A DNA stretch of 64,000 nucleotides from TA-21 sp035620895 (GTDB taxonomy: Archaea; Thermoproteota; Nitrososphaeria; Nitrososphaerales; Nitrososphaeraceae): positions 62,001 through 126,000 of the forward strand of contig DASPFY010000017.1 in NCBI GenBank assembly GCA_035620895.1, read 5' to 3'. The position numbers were made by a program, and so were the translations under genes. The notes under the pieces are model-generated. The model ran no database searches and was not told the DNA's origin. It saw nothing but the letters and a program-made list of their open reading frames with translations. Positions 7,777 through 17,860 of the stretch are shown here, piece by piece (position 1 is the first letter of the stretch; every line of letters begins with the position of its first letter).

Positions 7777-8658
7777 ATGAGAATCCCAAATAACCATACT
7801 GATGGTTTTAGTAAGAATTTAAATGACCACTTTGCCAAAATTGAGGATACTCACTTAGAAAGAATAAAGCCGTTCCTTGCTACAAGAGAACTTAATGTAA
7901 TGCTTCAAGATGGATCTGTGACAAAATCCTCCACTTTTGATCCAAAGCACGTCGTAGAGTTTTATCGATCCTTTCTGAATGATTTAAAAAACTGGAAAGG
8001 TGATATTCAGGAAACAACAGGTGAACTCAATAGGATAACTTGTCAAATTTCTACCGCTCTAGATAATTATACTATCAAAGGTTATCTTGGAATACAATTT
8101 CATGTGTTACCCTACTATAAACCTGATAAACAAGTTATACTGCTGCAAAAAGAATTATTTGAACTTTCAACTAAGAATTCCGCTTTACAAGAATCCGTAT
8201 CCAATATTGGTAACTCCACAATAAAACAGGAACTAAAAAACATGGCTCTTGATGAGTTAGAATTTGAAGACCTCTTTGAAAGGTTACTTCAAAATCAAGA
8301 GTTAATTGGTAAACTTGAGGAGAAGGTAAAAAATATAGAAGAATCATATCCACAACTAAATGGGGTAGAGAAAAGGAAAAGTTCGATAATTTCAGAACTA
8401 GAAAACTTGGTCATAAAGCTTTACCAAGTCTCAGCAATTACGATTGATTATAATAAATTAATGCAGGGAGAAGAAGGAATAATTGTGTACTTTGATATGG
8501 AAACAATCGATAAGAAGAAAGGAAAAGGAAAAGGAATGGGAAAAGGAAATCAAACCAAATCTGTAAATTTCGATACTATGAAAGATCATCTCACAAAAGA
8601 AAGAATAAATGAACTATTTGATGAAGTTGTCTCTGCAATGCAACACGAATTCATTTGA
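7777..8658 (+). CDS. Coiled-coil protein of unknown function
   Basis: 293 residues from ATG with no family I recognise. The middle (about 120-230) is rich in Leu/Glu/Lys heptads (LLQKELFELSTKN, LEEKVKNIEESY) and should form coiled coil. A Lys/Gly stretch (KKKGKGKGMGKG) near residue 250 looks like a flexible basic linker, possibly nucleic-acid binding. No signal peptide, membrane helix or cysteine motif is present. It stands alone, with long non-coding flanks. Confidence 0.7.
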   Translation: MRIPNNHTDGFSKNLNDHFAKIEDTHLERIKPFLATRELNVMLQDGSVTKSSTFDPKHVVEFYRSFLNDLKNWKGDIQETTGELNRITCQISTALDNYTIKGYLGIQFHVLPYYKPDKQVILLQKELFELSTKNSALQESVSNIGNSTIKQELKNMALDELEFEDLFERLLQNQELIGKLEEKVKNIEESYPQLNGVEKRKSSIISELENLVIKLYQVSAITIDYNKLMQGEEGIIVYFDMETIDKKKGKGKGMGKGNQTKSVNFDTMKDHLTKERINELFDEVVSAMQHEFI

Positions 8659-8985
8659 CCTAGAGATGTAAACTTTGCCCCACCTGGATTATAGAAATAT
8701 CTGATTTATATCACAATAATGTTCTTCTAAACTAGTTAAACTTATTACCATTAGTTTAGGAAAATTTGTGATGAAGTTATATGCAAACAGACTTGGAATG
8801 CTTGCCCTTAGTAATATCAGTTTAAGTATGGTTACATCGGATCTATTCAATATGATACTAATTCTTGATGTTAATAATGGATTATCCACCTTAAATAATG
8901 GAAATTATAGTTGATGTTCTTGAAATGTTCTTAAAAACAAAAATCATAATATTATGAGAATATTAAACTTTTATGAATAAAGAAT
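8659..8985. other. Intergenic stretch upstream of ilvA
   Basis: No supported gene. A 66-codon minus-strand frame here has no promoter or family support and is rejected. An AT-rich patch about 30-45 bases before the TTG start (aatattatgagaatattaaac) may be the ilvA promoter. Confidence 0.4.
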
Positions 8986-10221
8986 TTGAGCAATTTGCGT
9001 GAGAAAGATATTCCTACAATACAAGATATAATAACGGCCCAGAAACTAATGGACAAGGCAGTAGTCAGAAAAACACCGTTGTTAAAATCAAACACATTTT
9101 CGAGTATGGCAAGAACAAATATCTTTTTAAAAATGGAATCATTTCAGAAAACTGGTTCTTTTAAGGTTAGGGGAGCATATTCAAAAATGAACTCACTTAC
9201 AGTAGACCAATGCAAATCTGGTGTCGTTGCAGCCTCAGCAGGTAATCATGCACAAGGAGTCGCCTATGCAGCACAGAAAAGAAAAATCAAGTGCAACATA
9301 GTAATGCCAAAAAATGCATCTCCTGCCAAAGTAGCCGCTACGCGTTCTTACGGAGCAAATGTAGTTCTTTCTGGAAACACATACGACGAGTCATGGGAAA
9401 CAGCATATTCCTTATCGAGCGAAAATGGATACTCAATAATCCATGCTTTTGATGATCCTGTTGTTATAGCCGGACAGGGCACTATTGGCTTGGAATTAAT
9501 GGAAGATTTGAAGGATATTGATACTATTTATTTACCCCTCGGCGGTGGTGGACTTGCCTCAGGAGTATGCATTGCCATCAAGGCTAAAAGACCTGATGTC
9601 AAGATTGTAGGAGTTGAATCCAACCAATTTCCTGCCATGAAGAAATCACTAGAGAAGAAAAGTTTATGTCATATTGAAGGAGGATTTTCTATCGCTGATG
9701 GTATTTCAGTCAAGTCTCCCGGCGAGCTTACATTTGAAATATGTTCAAAATATTTGGACGATGTTGTTACTGTAGATGATGTTGCTATTGTAGAGACTAT
9801 GTTTACACTTATGGAAAGAGAAAAAGTGGTAGTTGAGCCGGCCGGAGCAGCAAGTCTAGCCTATGTTCTTTCGAGTGGTAAAATAAAAAATAATCAAAAC
9901 ATTATTTCAATCCTTTCTGGGGGTAATATTGACATGTATCTATTAGGTCAAATAGTATCAAAAGGATTAATGCAAATGGGAAGATTAGTCAAGATATTTA
10001 TCCAGTTGCCTGACAAGCCAGGTGCACTAAAAAGTGTCGTAGATAAGATCGCGGAGATAAGTGTCAATATAGTTCAGGTCGAGCATGACCGTTTGAGTTC
10101 AAACGTTGCAGCGGGCTCTGCAGGGGTATATTTGAGCCTAGAACTTGAAAATGAAAAGCATTCAAGGAAACTTTTAGATTTTCTAAAGAAGGAAAAAATG
10201 GTTTTTAAGGTCGTAACTTAG
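8986..10221 (+). CDS. ilvA: Threonine ammonia-lyase
   Basis: 411 residues from TTG; the nearby ATG at 8973 is in another frame. It is a PLP fold-type II enzyme: the Schiff-base lysine is K60 in GSFKVRG, SAGNHAQG follows, and the glycine-rich phosphate loop is LGGGGLASG. The C-terminal ~80 residues form an ACT domain (IQLPDKPGALKSVV). It deaminates threonine to 2-oxobutyrate, the first committed step to isoleucine. The length fits the ACT-bearing TdcB-like class, so allosteric control by an amino acid is likely. It converges with HMG-CoA synthase, and the 3' ends overlap by four bases. Confidence 0.92.
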   Translation: MSNLREKDIPTIQDIITAQKLMDKAVVRKTPLLKSNTFSSMARTNIFLKMESFQKTGSFKVRGAYSKMNSLTVDQCKSGVVAASAGNHAQGVAYAAQKRKIKCNIVMPKNASPAKVAATRSYGANVVLSGNTYDESWETAYSLSSENGYSIIHAFDDPVVIAGQGTIGLELMEDLKDIDTIYLPLGGGGLASGVCIAIKAKRPDVKIVGVESNQFPAMKKSLEKKSLCHIEGGFSIADGISVKSPGELTFEICSKYLDDVVTVDDVAIVETMFTLMEREKVVVEPAGAASLAYVLSSGKIKNNQNIISILSGGNIDMYLLGQIVSKGLMQMGRLVKIFIQLPDKPGALKSVVDKIAEISVNIVQVEHDRLSSNVAAGSAGVYLSLELENEKHSRKLLDFLKKEKMVFKVVT

Positions 10222-11642
10222 CTACAATAGCAGTATTCTCTAAATCCTGCTTTATCCGCAGTAGAACCACCAATTTTTACGAGGATAAACTCATTCTTGG
10301 CTCTTGCATAGGAGTCATTCAAATTTCGTTGATTTTCACGTAAAATTTGATATTCATCCATGGATAATTTTTTACGCGGTCCAATTTCCTCTTCAAGATT
10401 CATATCCTTTACTATTTCTTTGTAACCTGGTTGGATAACTCCGCTGAAAACCAACGCACTGCTACCACTTCCATAGGATCCAAATCCTACCCTGTTACCC
10501 TCTATATCATGCTGTTTCTTAAATTCATATTCCAGCAAACTTCTAAATCCCATATACATTGACGCTGTGTACAAGTTTCCTATGATGTTTGAAGCTTCAA
10601 GTGAGCTTGCCATCTTTTTCTCATACACCTCATTGTAAAATGAGGTTTGCATGAATGCTTTTCTGAACTGTTCATCTGCCTTCATAAATTCTGTATCTGC
10701 TAAAATAGATTCTATAGTACCTCTACTATCTTTTGGCACAGGTTCGTGGAACCCTATTTCTTTGATAACATGTTGCCATCGCGGAAGCGTTCTCCACTCA
10801 TGTCTTAGTAAATAGGCAAGTGCCTTTTCCCCCATTCTTCTGTATGGTAAATGCACCGTAAACAAATCAATGTAATCTGTTATGGATTCCCCATCCTTAA
10901 GATGAATCAATCCAGTTCTCATTGCCTTTTCCTTATAGCTATCAAATGCCTTCCTAACTTGTATTAAATATAATAAATTGGAATAGAGTCCATTTACAAG
11001 TGGTGTTTCCTTTCCAAATGGCCTATAGAAATCATATTCATTTTTGATTATTGTTGACGTGACTTTTGGATCCAGTGCTAGCAATCTGGGATTTTCCTTT
11101 ATCAAAAGCGCAACTGCTCCTGCTCCTTGCGTATATTCTCCTGCCGAACCAACATCGTATTTTGCAATGTCGCTTACGACTACAATAGCAGCCTTATCAT
11201 TATTCTCTTCTGCTCTTATCCAATTGGTGTTGTCATAAATTGCATAAGATCCGCTGACGCAAGCAAACTTACACTCAATTCCGCCTGCATGCTCAAAAGA
11301 ACTATCGCCATAAACCTGTTCCAGCATACCGACAACGAATGAGTTTAATGCCTTTGATTCATCAAGACTTGATTCCGTTGCTACATATAGTCTACCGATA
11401 TCGTCGGGATGCAAATTGTTTTTCTTCATTAGCTCTAGGCATGCATTTGATGCCATACAAGCCGCATCCTGATTTGTGTCCACCAAGGCCATCTTTTTTA
11501 TTCCAATGCCACGTTCTAGCTTCTGGGGATCAATACCCCTTGCTTGAGCAAAATCTTTGTAGTCAATGTATAATTTTGGAACGTATATAGCAAGGTCGTC
11601 TATGCCAGCTGGCATGTTAATAATTTTTCTCATGATAGACAT
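10218..11642 (-). CDS. Hydroxymethylglutaryl-CoA synthase
   Basis: 474 residues of the archaeal HMG-CoA synthase family. It condenses acetoacetyl-CoA with acetyl-CoA for the mevalonate route to isoprenoid lipids. The catalytic cysteine is C128 (CKFACVSGSY), with E90 (YVATESS) as the general base position. VHLPYRRMGEKAL and GFGSYGSGSSALVFSG are the C-terminal substrate and dimer motifs. An in-frame ATG several codons in is possible; MPAGIDDLAIYVP also looks like a natural N-terminus. Monocistronic in this window. Confidence 0.93.
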   Translation of the reverse strand: MSIMRKIINMPAGIDDLAIYVPKLYIDYKDFAQARGIDPQKLERGIGIKKMALVDTNQDAACMASNACLELMKKNNLHPDDIGRLYVATESSLDESKALNSFVVGMLEQVYGDSSFEHAGGIECKFACVSGSYAIYDNTNWIRAEENNDKAAIVVVSDIAKYDVGSAGEYTQGAGAVALLIKENPRLLALDPKVTSTIIKNEYDFYRPFGKETPLVNGLYSNLLYLIQVRKAFDSYKEKAMRTGLIHLKDGESITDYIDLFTVHLPYRRMGEKALAYLLRHEWRTLPRWQHVIKEIGFHEPVPKDSRGTIESILADTEFMKADEQFRKAFMQTSFYNEVYEKKMASSLEASNIIGNLYTASMYMGFRSLLEYEFKKQHDIEGNRVGFGSYGSGSSALVFSGVIQPGYKEIVKDMNLEEEIGPRKKLSMDEYQILRENQRNLNDSYARAKNEFILVKIGGSTADKAGFREYCYCS

Positions 11643-11854
11643 TTAAAGGTACTTGTTGATATTCGGCTCCAATTGAAGGAAATTCGATAAAAAATTGGCG
11701 TGTTTTTAAGAAAAATGTATCATTTATCTTTTATTATTAAGATGTTTGTCAAAGTAATCATGCCATTTTTAGGCCACTTTGGCATAGAAATTCAAACCTA
11801 ATAGTTATGAATTATCCCAGATTTAGTATTGTGCAGTATTATATAATACTCGAG

Positions 11855-12976
11855 TCAATGAATACGAATAATCTCATAGAAATTATTACGTTCGTGCGCC
11901 ATGAAACCAATTTGTTTAATCGCTTCAATAATTTTATCTGCAGTTAATTCTGTTGATCTAGCCCCAGTCGCGCTAACTACTTCTTCACCAATTAATGTGC
12001 CCCCAAAATCATCTGCACCATAAGTTAATGCAAGTTGTGCCATTCCTATGCCATTCGTAAGCCATGATGACTGGAGATGATTGATGAGTCCTGAAAAAAC
12101 AATCCTGGAAATAGCAATCATTTTTAATAATTCCAAACCGCCAGAAGGATATCTTATCATACCGTCTTCCTGCATTTTCGTATTATTTGGTTCAAAGCTC
12201 CAGGGAATAAAAGACATGAATCCACGGGTCTTTTCTTGCAATTCTGCAATTTTCATCAAATGTCTTGCGCGTTGTTCATAATCTTCTCCCGTACCATACA
12301 TCATTGTAGCAGATGATTTTATGCCCATTTCATGGGCCTGTCTCATGATATTTAACCACTCGTCACTTTTTATTTTCAGGGGGCTAATTCTAGACTTTAC
12401 ACCATCATCGAGAATTTCAGCCCCGGCACCAGGTAATGTGTCCAATCCTGATTGTTTCAATCTAGACAGTACTTCTCTGGTACTGCTTCTTTCTACCTTA
12501 GAAATGGTATCAATTTCAGATGCGGAAAGTCCATGAATGGCTACATCAGGACATTTTTCCTTAATTTTCCTGAATGCTTGCTCATAATATTCCATCTTGA
12601 GTTCTGGATTGTGACCTCCTTGCATCAAAACCTGACTTATTCCAAACTGATCCCTTGCAGTCACGACCCTCTTTACTACGTCATCAACAGATAATGTGTA
12701 TCCTTCAGAATCTCCAGGCGCCCTGTAAAAAGCACAGAATTTGCAATAAGTTATGCATATGTTAGTATAATTTAGAATAATGTTGTTAACAAATGTAGCA
12801 ACTTTACCAAACAGCTTTTCTCTCATAATATTTCCAATGATACCCAACGCATAGGTATTATCAGATCTTAATAAACGGACACAGTCGTTTAACGCAAGTC
12901 TTTTTCCTTGCAAAACTTGATCAAGAATATCACTTACATCAGATTTCTGAACCAACTCTTGTGCAAAGAAATTCAT
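11855..12976 (-). CDS. mqnC: Dehypoxanthine futalosine cyclase (radical SAM)
   Basis: 373 residues. The radical-SAM cluster ligands are C74, C78 and C81 (CITYCKFC). Family motifs include QVLMQGGHNPEL, HGLSASEI, GLDTLPGAGAEIL, MMYGTGE and FIPWSFEPNNT. Together these identify MqnC, which cyclises dehypoxanthine futalosine in the futalosine pathway to menaquinone. It is divergent from mqnE with a ~100-base shared promoter region, and mqnD is close by. The paralogous MqnE shares the fold, but the QGG-HNP and PWSFEP motifs favour MqnC. Confidence 0.88.
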   Translation of the reverse strand: MNFFAQELVQKSDVSDILDQVLQGKRLALNDCVRLLRSDNTYALGIIGNIMREKLFGKVATFVNNIILNYTNICITYCKFCAFYRAPGDSEGYTLSVDDVVKRVVTARDQFGISQVLMQGGHNPELKMEYYEQAFRKIKEKCPDVAIHGLSASEIDTISKVERSSTREVLSRLKQSGLDTLPGAGAEILDDGVKSRISPLKIKSDEWLNIMRQAHEMGIKSSATMMYGTGEDYEQRARHLMKIAELQEKTRGFMSFIPWSFEPNNTKMQEDGMIRYPSGGLELLKMIAISRIVFSGLINHLQSSWLTNGIGMAQLALTYGADDFGGTLIGEEVVSATGARSTELTADKIIEAIKQIGFMAHERNNFYEIIRIH

Positions 12977-13076
12977 AAACTATATGTTTCATGACGATTA
13001 TTAACGATATTTATTCTTTACAAACATTGTTAAAAAGTGAAGATTTTATAGCTGATACGGACATCATCTAAACAAT

Positions 13077-14180
13077 TTGTTACAAAGTATTGCAGGGAGT
13101 TCAAATGCATTAGAGAAGGTAATCCATGGTGAAGAACTATCATTCAATGATGGTATGGAATTAATGAAAAATGAAAATGTCTTCACTTTGGGCGCTGCTG
13201 CAAATTTAATAAAAAAAAAACTAACAGGTAACACCATAACCTTTGTTGCTTCATACTACCTGAACTATACCAATGTTTGCGCTGCAAGTTGTCCTCTTTG
13301 TGCCTTTTATAGAAAGGGAACTGAATCTGATTCGTACACCTTAACAATCGAACAGATCCTGTCAAGAGCAAGAATTGCAATTAAAGAGATGAAAGCAACA
13401 GAGCTTCACATAGTTGGAGGATTCCATCCAAAATTAGGACTAGACTATTACGAAAAAATGATAAGTAGAATTAAGAACGAATTTCCCTCAATAACAGTTA
13501 AAGCACTTACCCCAGCTGAAATTCATTTTATTTCTCATATAACCAAGAATTCAGTGAAAGAAGTACTTTCTAGACTAAAACATGCAGGACTTGATGCTCT
13601 ACCCGGAGGAGGCGCAGAGATATTTAGCAAAGATATAAGAGATATTATTGTGCGAGGCAAATGCTCCGGGGATGAATGGCTAAACACAGCACAAATCGCT
13701 CATGAGATGGGAATACGTACAAATTGCACAATGCTATTTGGTCATATCGAAAAACCTCAACATATTAATGATCATTTAATTAAAGTTCGAGAATTACAAA
13801 AGAAAACTGGAGGTTTTATTACCTTTATACCATTGAAATTTAGCCTAGATAATACTGAACTTGAACAAAAAGGAATGATTGAAAAAGAAAGTTCTTCGAT
13901 ATATGATTTGAAAGTAATTGCACTATCAAGGCTTATGCTCGCTAATACCATGAAGAATATTTCTGTATATTGGGTTGCACTAGGTAAGAAATTAGCTCAG
14001 GTCGCGTTATCATATGGAGGAAACGATCTTGTTGGAACAGCCTTCTCTGAAGAGATTTTTAAGGCCGCCGGGAAAACTACAGGAACCTCTATTCAGGAAT
14101 TAGTATCGTTGATTAAAGATGCAAAATATAATCCCCTCCAGAGAGATACATTTTTCAATATTTTGAAATCTGCTATATGA
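13077..14180 (+). CDS. mqnE: Aminofutalosine synthase (radical SAM)
   Basis: 367 residues from TTG. The radical-SAM cysteines are C68, C72 and C75 (CAASCPLC). ATELHIVGGFHPKLGLDYY and LKHAGLDALPGGGAEIF match MqnE, which joins SAM to 3-enolpyruvyl-oxybenzoate to give aminofutalosine. A run of nine A residues inside the gene (about 13210) leaves the frame intact. It is divergent from mqnC and converges on mqnD with a ten-base gap. Assignment between MqnE and a CofH/MqnC-like enzyme rests on the HIVGG motif. Confidence 0.85.
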   Translation: MLQSIAGSSNALEKVIHGEELSFNDGMELMKNENVFTLGAAANLIKKKLTGNTITFVASYYLNYTNVCAASCPLCAFYRKGTESDSYTLTIEQILSRARIAIKEMKATELHIVGGFHPKLGLDYYEKMISRIKNEFPSITVKALTPAEIHFISHITKNSVKEVLSRLKHAGLDALPGGGAEIFSKDIRDIIVRGKCSGDEWLNTAQIAHEMGIRTNCTMLFGHIEKPQHINDHLIKVRELQKKTGGFITFIPLKFSLDNTELEQKGMIEKESSSIYDLKVIALSRLMLANTMKNISVYWVALGKKLAQVALSYGGNDLVGTAFSEEIFKAAGKTTGTSIQELVSLIKDAKYNPLQRDTFFNILKSAI

Positions 14181-14190
14181 CTGTTATTTA

Positions 14191-15048
14191 TTATCGGTAT
14201 CTTTGAATTTTTTGATCGTTACTATCCACGAATAATAATTCATCATACGAGAGTATATTGTTACCCTTAGCCTTTTGCAGCAGCGTTATTATGGAATTCT
14301 TTCCCTCTTGACCCATGTCAATGGTAAGATCATTTACATACATCTTGACAAATTTTTCGATTAACGATTTAGAATTACCTCTCCCAAATTGCATTGAATA
14401 TTCTAAAGCATCATCCAAATGTTCGAATCCATATTTTATCGAATTCCTAAAAAGCTCATCAAACTCGATAATTTCTTCAATTTTCAGAGAACGTTTACTT
14501 ATAACGTTGATTCCTAATGGAACAGGCATTCCATTAGTAAGATCGTGCCACCATCGTCCGAGGTCCAATATTTTCTGGAATTGACCTTCAAATGAAATTT
14601 GAGCTTCATGAATAATTAGACCTGCGTCGACCAATCCCGATAAAATATGCTTTGGTATTTCACTAAAAATGAATTCAATCCCATTAAATTTTCCTATGGC
14701 CAGATTTAAAAGTAGATTTGCAGATGTCATTTTGCCCGGAATACCGATCTTGTACTTGTTCAGTTGTGATACTTCGATATTCTTTTTCGAAATTACAATG
14801 GGGCCATAATTGATTCCAAAGCTACCCCCGCTATTCAGAATGACGTAATCCTTAGTGAACGCATAAGCGTGAGCTGAAATTGCCGTGATGTCCAGGTCAT
14901 GGTTGATTGCACGCTTGTTCAGATTCTCTATATCTTCAATGACATGTTTTATTTCGAAAAAGGGCGAACTAATCTTCCTTGAGGCAATTCCATAAAACAT
15001 AAAAGCATCATCCGCGTCAGGGGTATGTCCCAGTGTTACCTGTTTCAT
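14191..15048 (-). CDS. mqnD: 1,4-dihydroxy-6-naphthoate synthase
   Basis: 285 residues from ATG. It begins with the MqnD signature LGHTPDADDAFMFYG. DLDITAISAHAYAF, NSGGSFGINYGPI and PLGINVISKRSL follow, as in the periplasmic-binding-protein-like fold of MqnA/MqnD. It converts cyclic dehypoxanthine futalosine (the MqnC product) to 1,4-dihydroxy-6-naphthoate. A third futalosine gene beside mqnC and mqnE supports all three calls. MqnA and MqnB functions are not in the window. Confidence 0.9.
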   Translation of the reverse strand: MKQVTLGHTPDADDAFMFYGIASRKISSPFFEIKHVIEDIENLNKRAINHDLDITAISAHAYAFTKDYVILNSGGSFGINYGPIVISKKNIEVSQLNKYKIGIPGKMTSANLLLNLAIGKFNGIEFIFSEIPKHILSGLVDAGLIIHEAQISFEGQFQKILDLGRWWHDLTNGMPVPLGINVISKRSLKIEEIIEFDELFRNSIKYGFEHLDDALEYSMQFGRGNSKSLIEKFVKMYVNDLTIDMGQEGKNSIITLLQKAKGNNILSYDELLFVDSNDQKIQRYR

Positions 15049-15262
15049 AAAAAAGTGAATATTCTGACGATATTTTTATTTTACAGTATTAGAGTCCCGG
15101 CAATTAAGAAAATGTCTAAATACTGGGTGTAGCATGATGGCTGATAGCTAATTTCTGTGTATGTTCTTATCAATGCTATCCAATACACTTCAATTTGATC
15201 CAGTTTCTTAGTAGATTAAGGAAGATTTAATAATCCTGGATAGATTTTTTGTGGTTTGTAAG

Positions 15263-17464
15263 ATGCCAAAATTCAAGTCTACACAGGATATCTTGAGAAT
15301 TATAGGAAATAAGGATCAAATTCGTAACTTCGGTGTGATTGCTCACGTAGATCACGGAAAGACTACTATGAGTGATAGTTTATTGGCTGCTTCAGGAATT
15401 ATTTCTCCTTCAGTTGCTGGTCAGGCCCTAGCACTTGATTCAATGAAACTAGAACAAAATAGACAAATGACAATTAGAGGGGCTAATGTGACCCTATACT
15501 ATGAAATCGAGGGTAAAGAATATGTGATTAACATGATTGATACTCCTGGACATATCGATTTTACAGGAAGAGTTACCAGAGCATTAAGGGCGATTGATGG
15601 AGTTGTTGTGGTCTCAGATTCTGTTGAAGGAATAATGACTCAAACAGAAACCGTGACTAGACAAGCTCTTGAGGAGCGAGTTAGACCAGTTCTCTATATC
15701 AATAAAATAGACAGACTCGTCAAAGAGTTAAGATTAGATGCCCCGGCGATGCAGAAATGGCTTTCAAACATTATTGCAGAATTTAACAAGTTAGTCGATA
15801 TCTATGCTGAGCCTGAACTGAAAGAGAAATGGAAGGTAAGTATTCAGGGAAATAGCGTAGCATTTGGTTCGGCAAAGGATAGGTGGGGATTTAATTATAA
15901 TATTGCTCAGAGAAATGGGGTTGGTTTCAAGGATGTTTATGATGCTTACAACTCTGATGACCAATCCTTGATAAAGGCACTTTCGGAAAAAGCACCGCTA
16001 CATGAAGCAGTGCTTGGAATGGTCGTACAGCATCATCCACCTCCTCATGTAGCACAAAGATACAGAATACCTAAAATTTGGCCGGGTGATCTTGATTCTG
16101 ACATTGGAAAGTCTCTTGTATCATGTGATGATAAAGGACCAATTCTAATGATGGTTACCACAATCAATGTGGATCCACAAGCTGGCAGAATAGCTACAGG
16201 CAGATTATTTTCGGGAACAATAAAGGATGGAGATGAAGTTTATCTAATTGATGGGAAAAGGATGGGTAAAGTTCAATCAGTAAACATCTACATGGGTAAC
16301 ACTCGTGAGGTGGTGAACATGCTTCCAGCAGGTAATATCCCGGCCTTACTTGGAATAGATCATGCAATTGCAGGGGAAACATTTTCATCCATTAAGAATG
16401 TACCTGCATTTGAATCAATCAAGTATGTTTCAGAACCTGTTGTTACTATTGCAATAGAACCAAAGCATCCCAAGGATCTCCCTAAATTGGTTGAAGCATT
16501 AAGGAGAATAACTGTTGAAGATCCAAACCTTATAGTAAAAATCAACGAAGAAACTGGTGAAACATTACTTTCGGGTATGGGAGTACTACACCTTGAGATT
16601 GCTACATCTCTGATACTAGAAACAGGTCTGGAAATTACTACAACTCAACCTCTAATCAATTATCGTGAAACAATACGCAATAGTGCTGGGCCTATTATGA
16701 GTAAATCTCCAAATAAGCACAACAAGATTTTCATGAGAATTGAACCACTAGGAGAGGAAATTATTGAATTAATTAAGAATGGCCAAATTCATGAGGATTT
16801 GGAAAGAAAACAGATGGCAAAATTATTACGGGAAAAAGGTTGGAGCGCAGACGAGGCAAAGAACGTTTCTGCTGTTGATATCAGCGGGAATGTTCTTGTT
16901 GACGAAACTAAGGGTGTACAATTTATTCAGGAATCGATGGATTCTATAAGATCGGGTTTTGATGATGTAATACACTCAGGTCCTATTGCTCATGAAACAC
17001 TTCGTGGAGTAAAATTTGTTCTTCATCATTTTGTACCCCATGAGGACCCTGCTCACCGTGGTCTCGCACAATTAATGCCAGCAACAAGACGAGCTATGTT
17101 AGGATCAATGCTCTTAGCGGATCCAGCATTACTAGAACCAATTCTCGGTATGGAGATAAAATGTCCACAGGAACAAATCGGAACTGTAGCTGGAATTTTG
17201 TCCGGAAAGCGTGGAAAATTATTGAACGTAGAACAAAAAGGAGTTATTACCATTATACAGGGTGAAGTTCCTGCATCCGAGACATTTGACTTGTCTGAGG
17301 TAATGCGTGGTGGCACTGCTGGAAAGGCCCTATGGAATACATACTTTAAGACTTGGCAAGTTGTGCCCCAATCCATACTCAAAACGCTTGTAAATGACGT
17401 TAGGAAGAGAAAGGGTTTGAATCCAGAACCACCAACTGCTGATGAATTCATAGATAAGGAATAG
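15263..17464 (+). CDS. fusA: Translation elongation factor aEF-2
   Basis: About 733 residues from the ATG at 15263; a GTG four codons upstream is also in frame. The GTPase domain carries G1 AHVDHGKTT, G3 DTPGHIDF and G4 NKIDR. Domain IV contains PAHRGLAQLMPATRRA, where the histidine before RG is the diphthamide site expected in archaeal and eukaryotic EF-2. It catalyses ribosome translocation. The length is normal for the family and no insertion is seen. It stands alone, with an AT-rich promoter region of ~200 bases. Confidence 0.96.
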   Translation: MPKFKSTQDILRIIGNKDQIRNFGVIAHVDHGKTTMSDSLLAASGIISPSVAGQALALDSMKLEQNRQMTIRGANVTLYYEIEGKEYVINMIDTPGHIDFTGRVTRALRAIDGVVVVSDSVEGIMTQTETVTRQALEERVRPVLYINKIDRLVKELRLDAPAMQKWLSNIIAEFNKLVDIYAEPELKEKWKVSIQGNSVAFGSAKDRWGFNYNIAQRNGVGFKDVYDAYNSDDQSLIKALSEKAPLHEAVLGMVVQHHPPPHVAQRYRIPKIWPGDLDSDIGKSLVSCDDKGPILMMVTTINVDPQAGRIATGRLFSGTIKDGDEVYLIDGKRMGKVQSVNIYMGNTREVVNMLPAGNIPALLGIDHAIAGETFSSIKNVPAFESIKYVSEPVVTIAIEPKHPKDLPKLVEALRRITVEDPNLIVKINEETGETLLSGMGVLHLEIATSLILETGLEITTTQPLINYRETIRNSAGPIMSKSPNKHNKIFMRIEPLGEEIIELIKNGQIHEDLERKQMAKLLREKGWSADEAKNVSAVDISGNVLVDETKGVQFIQESMDSIRSGFDDVIHSGPIAHETLRGVKFVLHHFVPHEDPAHRGLAQLMPATRRAMLGSMLLADPALLEPILGMEIKCPQEQIGTVAGILSGKRGKLLNVEQKGVITIIQGEVPASETFDLSEVMRGGTAGKALWNTYFKTWQVVPQSILKTLVNDVRKRKGLNPEPPTADEFIDKE

Positions 17465-17603
17465 GCAAGCTGCCAGGCGCAAAAATTTCCTACTTTACTC
17501 TGATGTGATAATTTCAACAATTTAGTTTTTTTATATAATATACGATATTAGAGGGTGTAGTATTTATATAATAGACTCAAATATAATATAATTATTACAA
17601 AGG

Positions 17604-17840
17604 GTGTATAACACGGTATTTAACAAGGAATCATGTAGATCATGCGGAAAGATTTTAGTGCCAATCTCAATGTGCAATTACTGTAAAGAACATGTTTCAT
17701 GGATTTGCAATAACTGTCAACGAGTAGAGGATGTATCTCATAAACATGACAAGATAAGCGAATCACATGAAGACACCTATTTGAATTTCAGAGATTCCAT
17801 TGAAAGCGATATAATCCATTCAATTAGCAATTACAAGTAA
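17604..17840 (+). CDS. Small multi-Cys zinc-binding protein, hypothetical
   Basis: 78 residues from GTG. Paired cysteines CRSCG, CNYC and CNNCQ plus several histidines (SHKHDK) suggest two treble-clef or zinc-ribbon sites in the first 55 residues. The C-terminal tail is acidic. It could be an adaptor or nucleic-acid-binding protein; nothing decides this. TATA-like atttatataatag lies 30-40 bases upstream of the start. It converges with the CDF transporter gene. Confidence 0.6.
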   Translation: MYNTVFNKESCRSCGKILVPISMCNYCKEHVSWICNNCQRVEDVSHKHDKISESHEDTYLNFRDSIESDIIHSISNYK

Positions 17841-17860
17841 TGCATTGAAGACTTGCTGCC

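Noticed and set aside
8689..8889. Minus-strand 66-codon frame in the gap before ilvA
   Set aside because: AT-rich composition bias, no family and no promoter.
17053..17520. Minus-strand 155-codon frame opposite aEF-2
   Set aside because: Antisense shadow of the highly conserved EF-2 C-terminal half.
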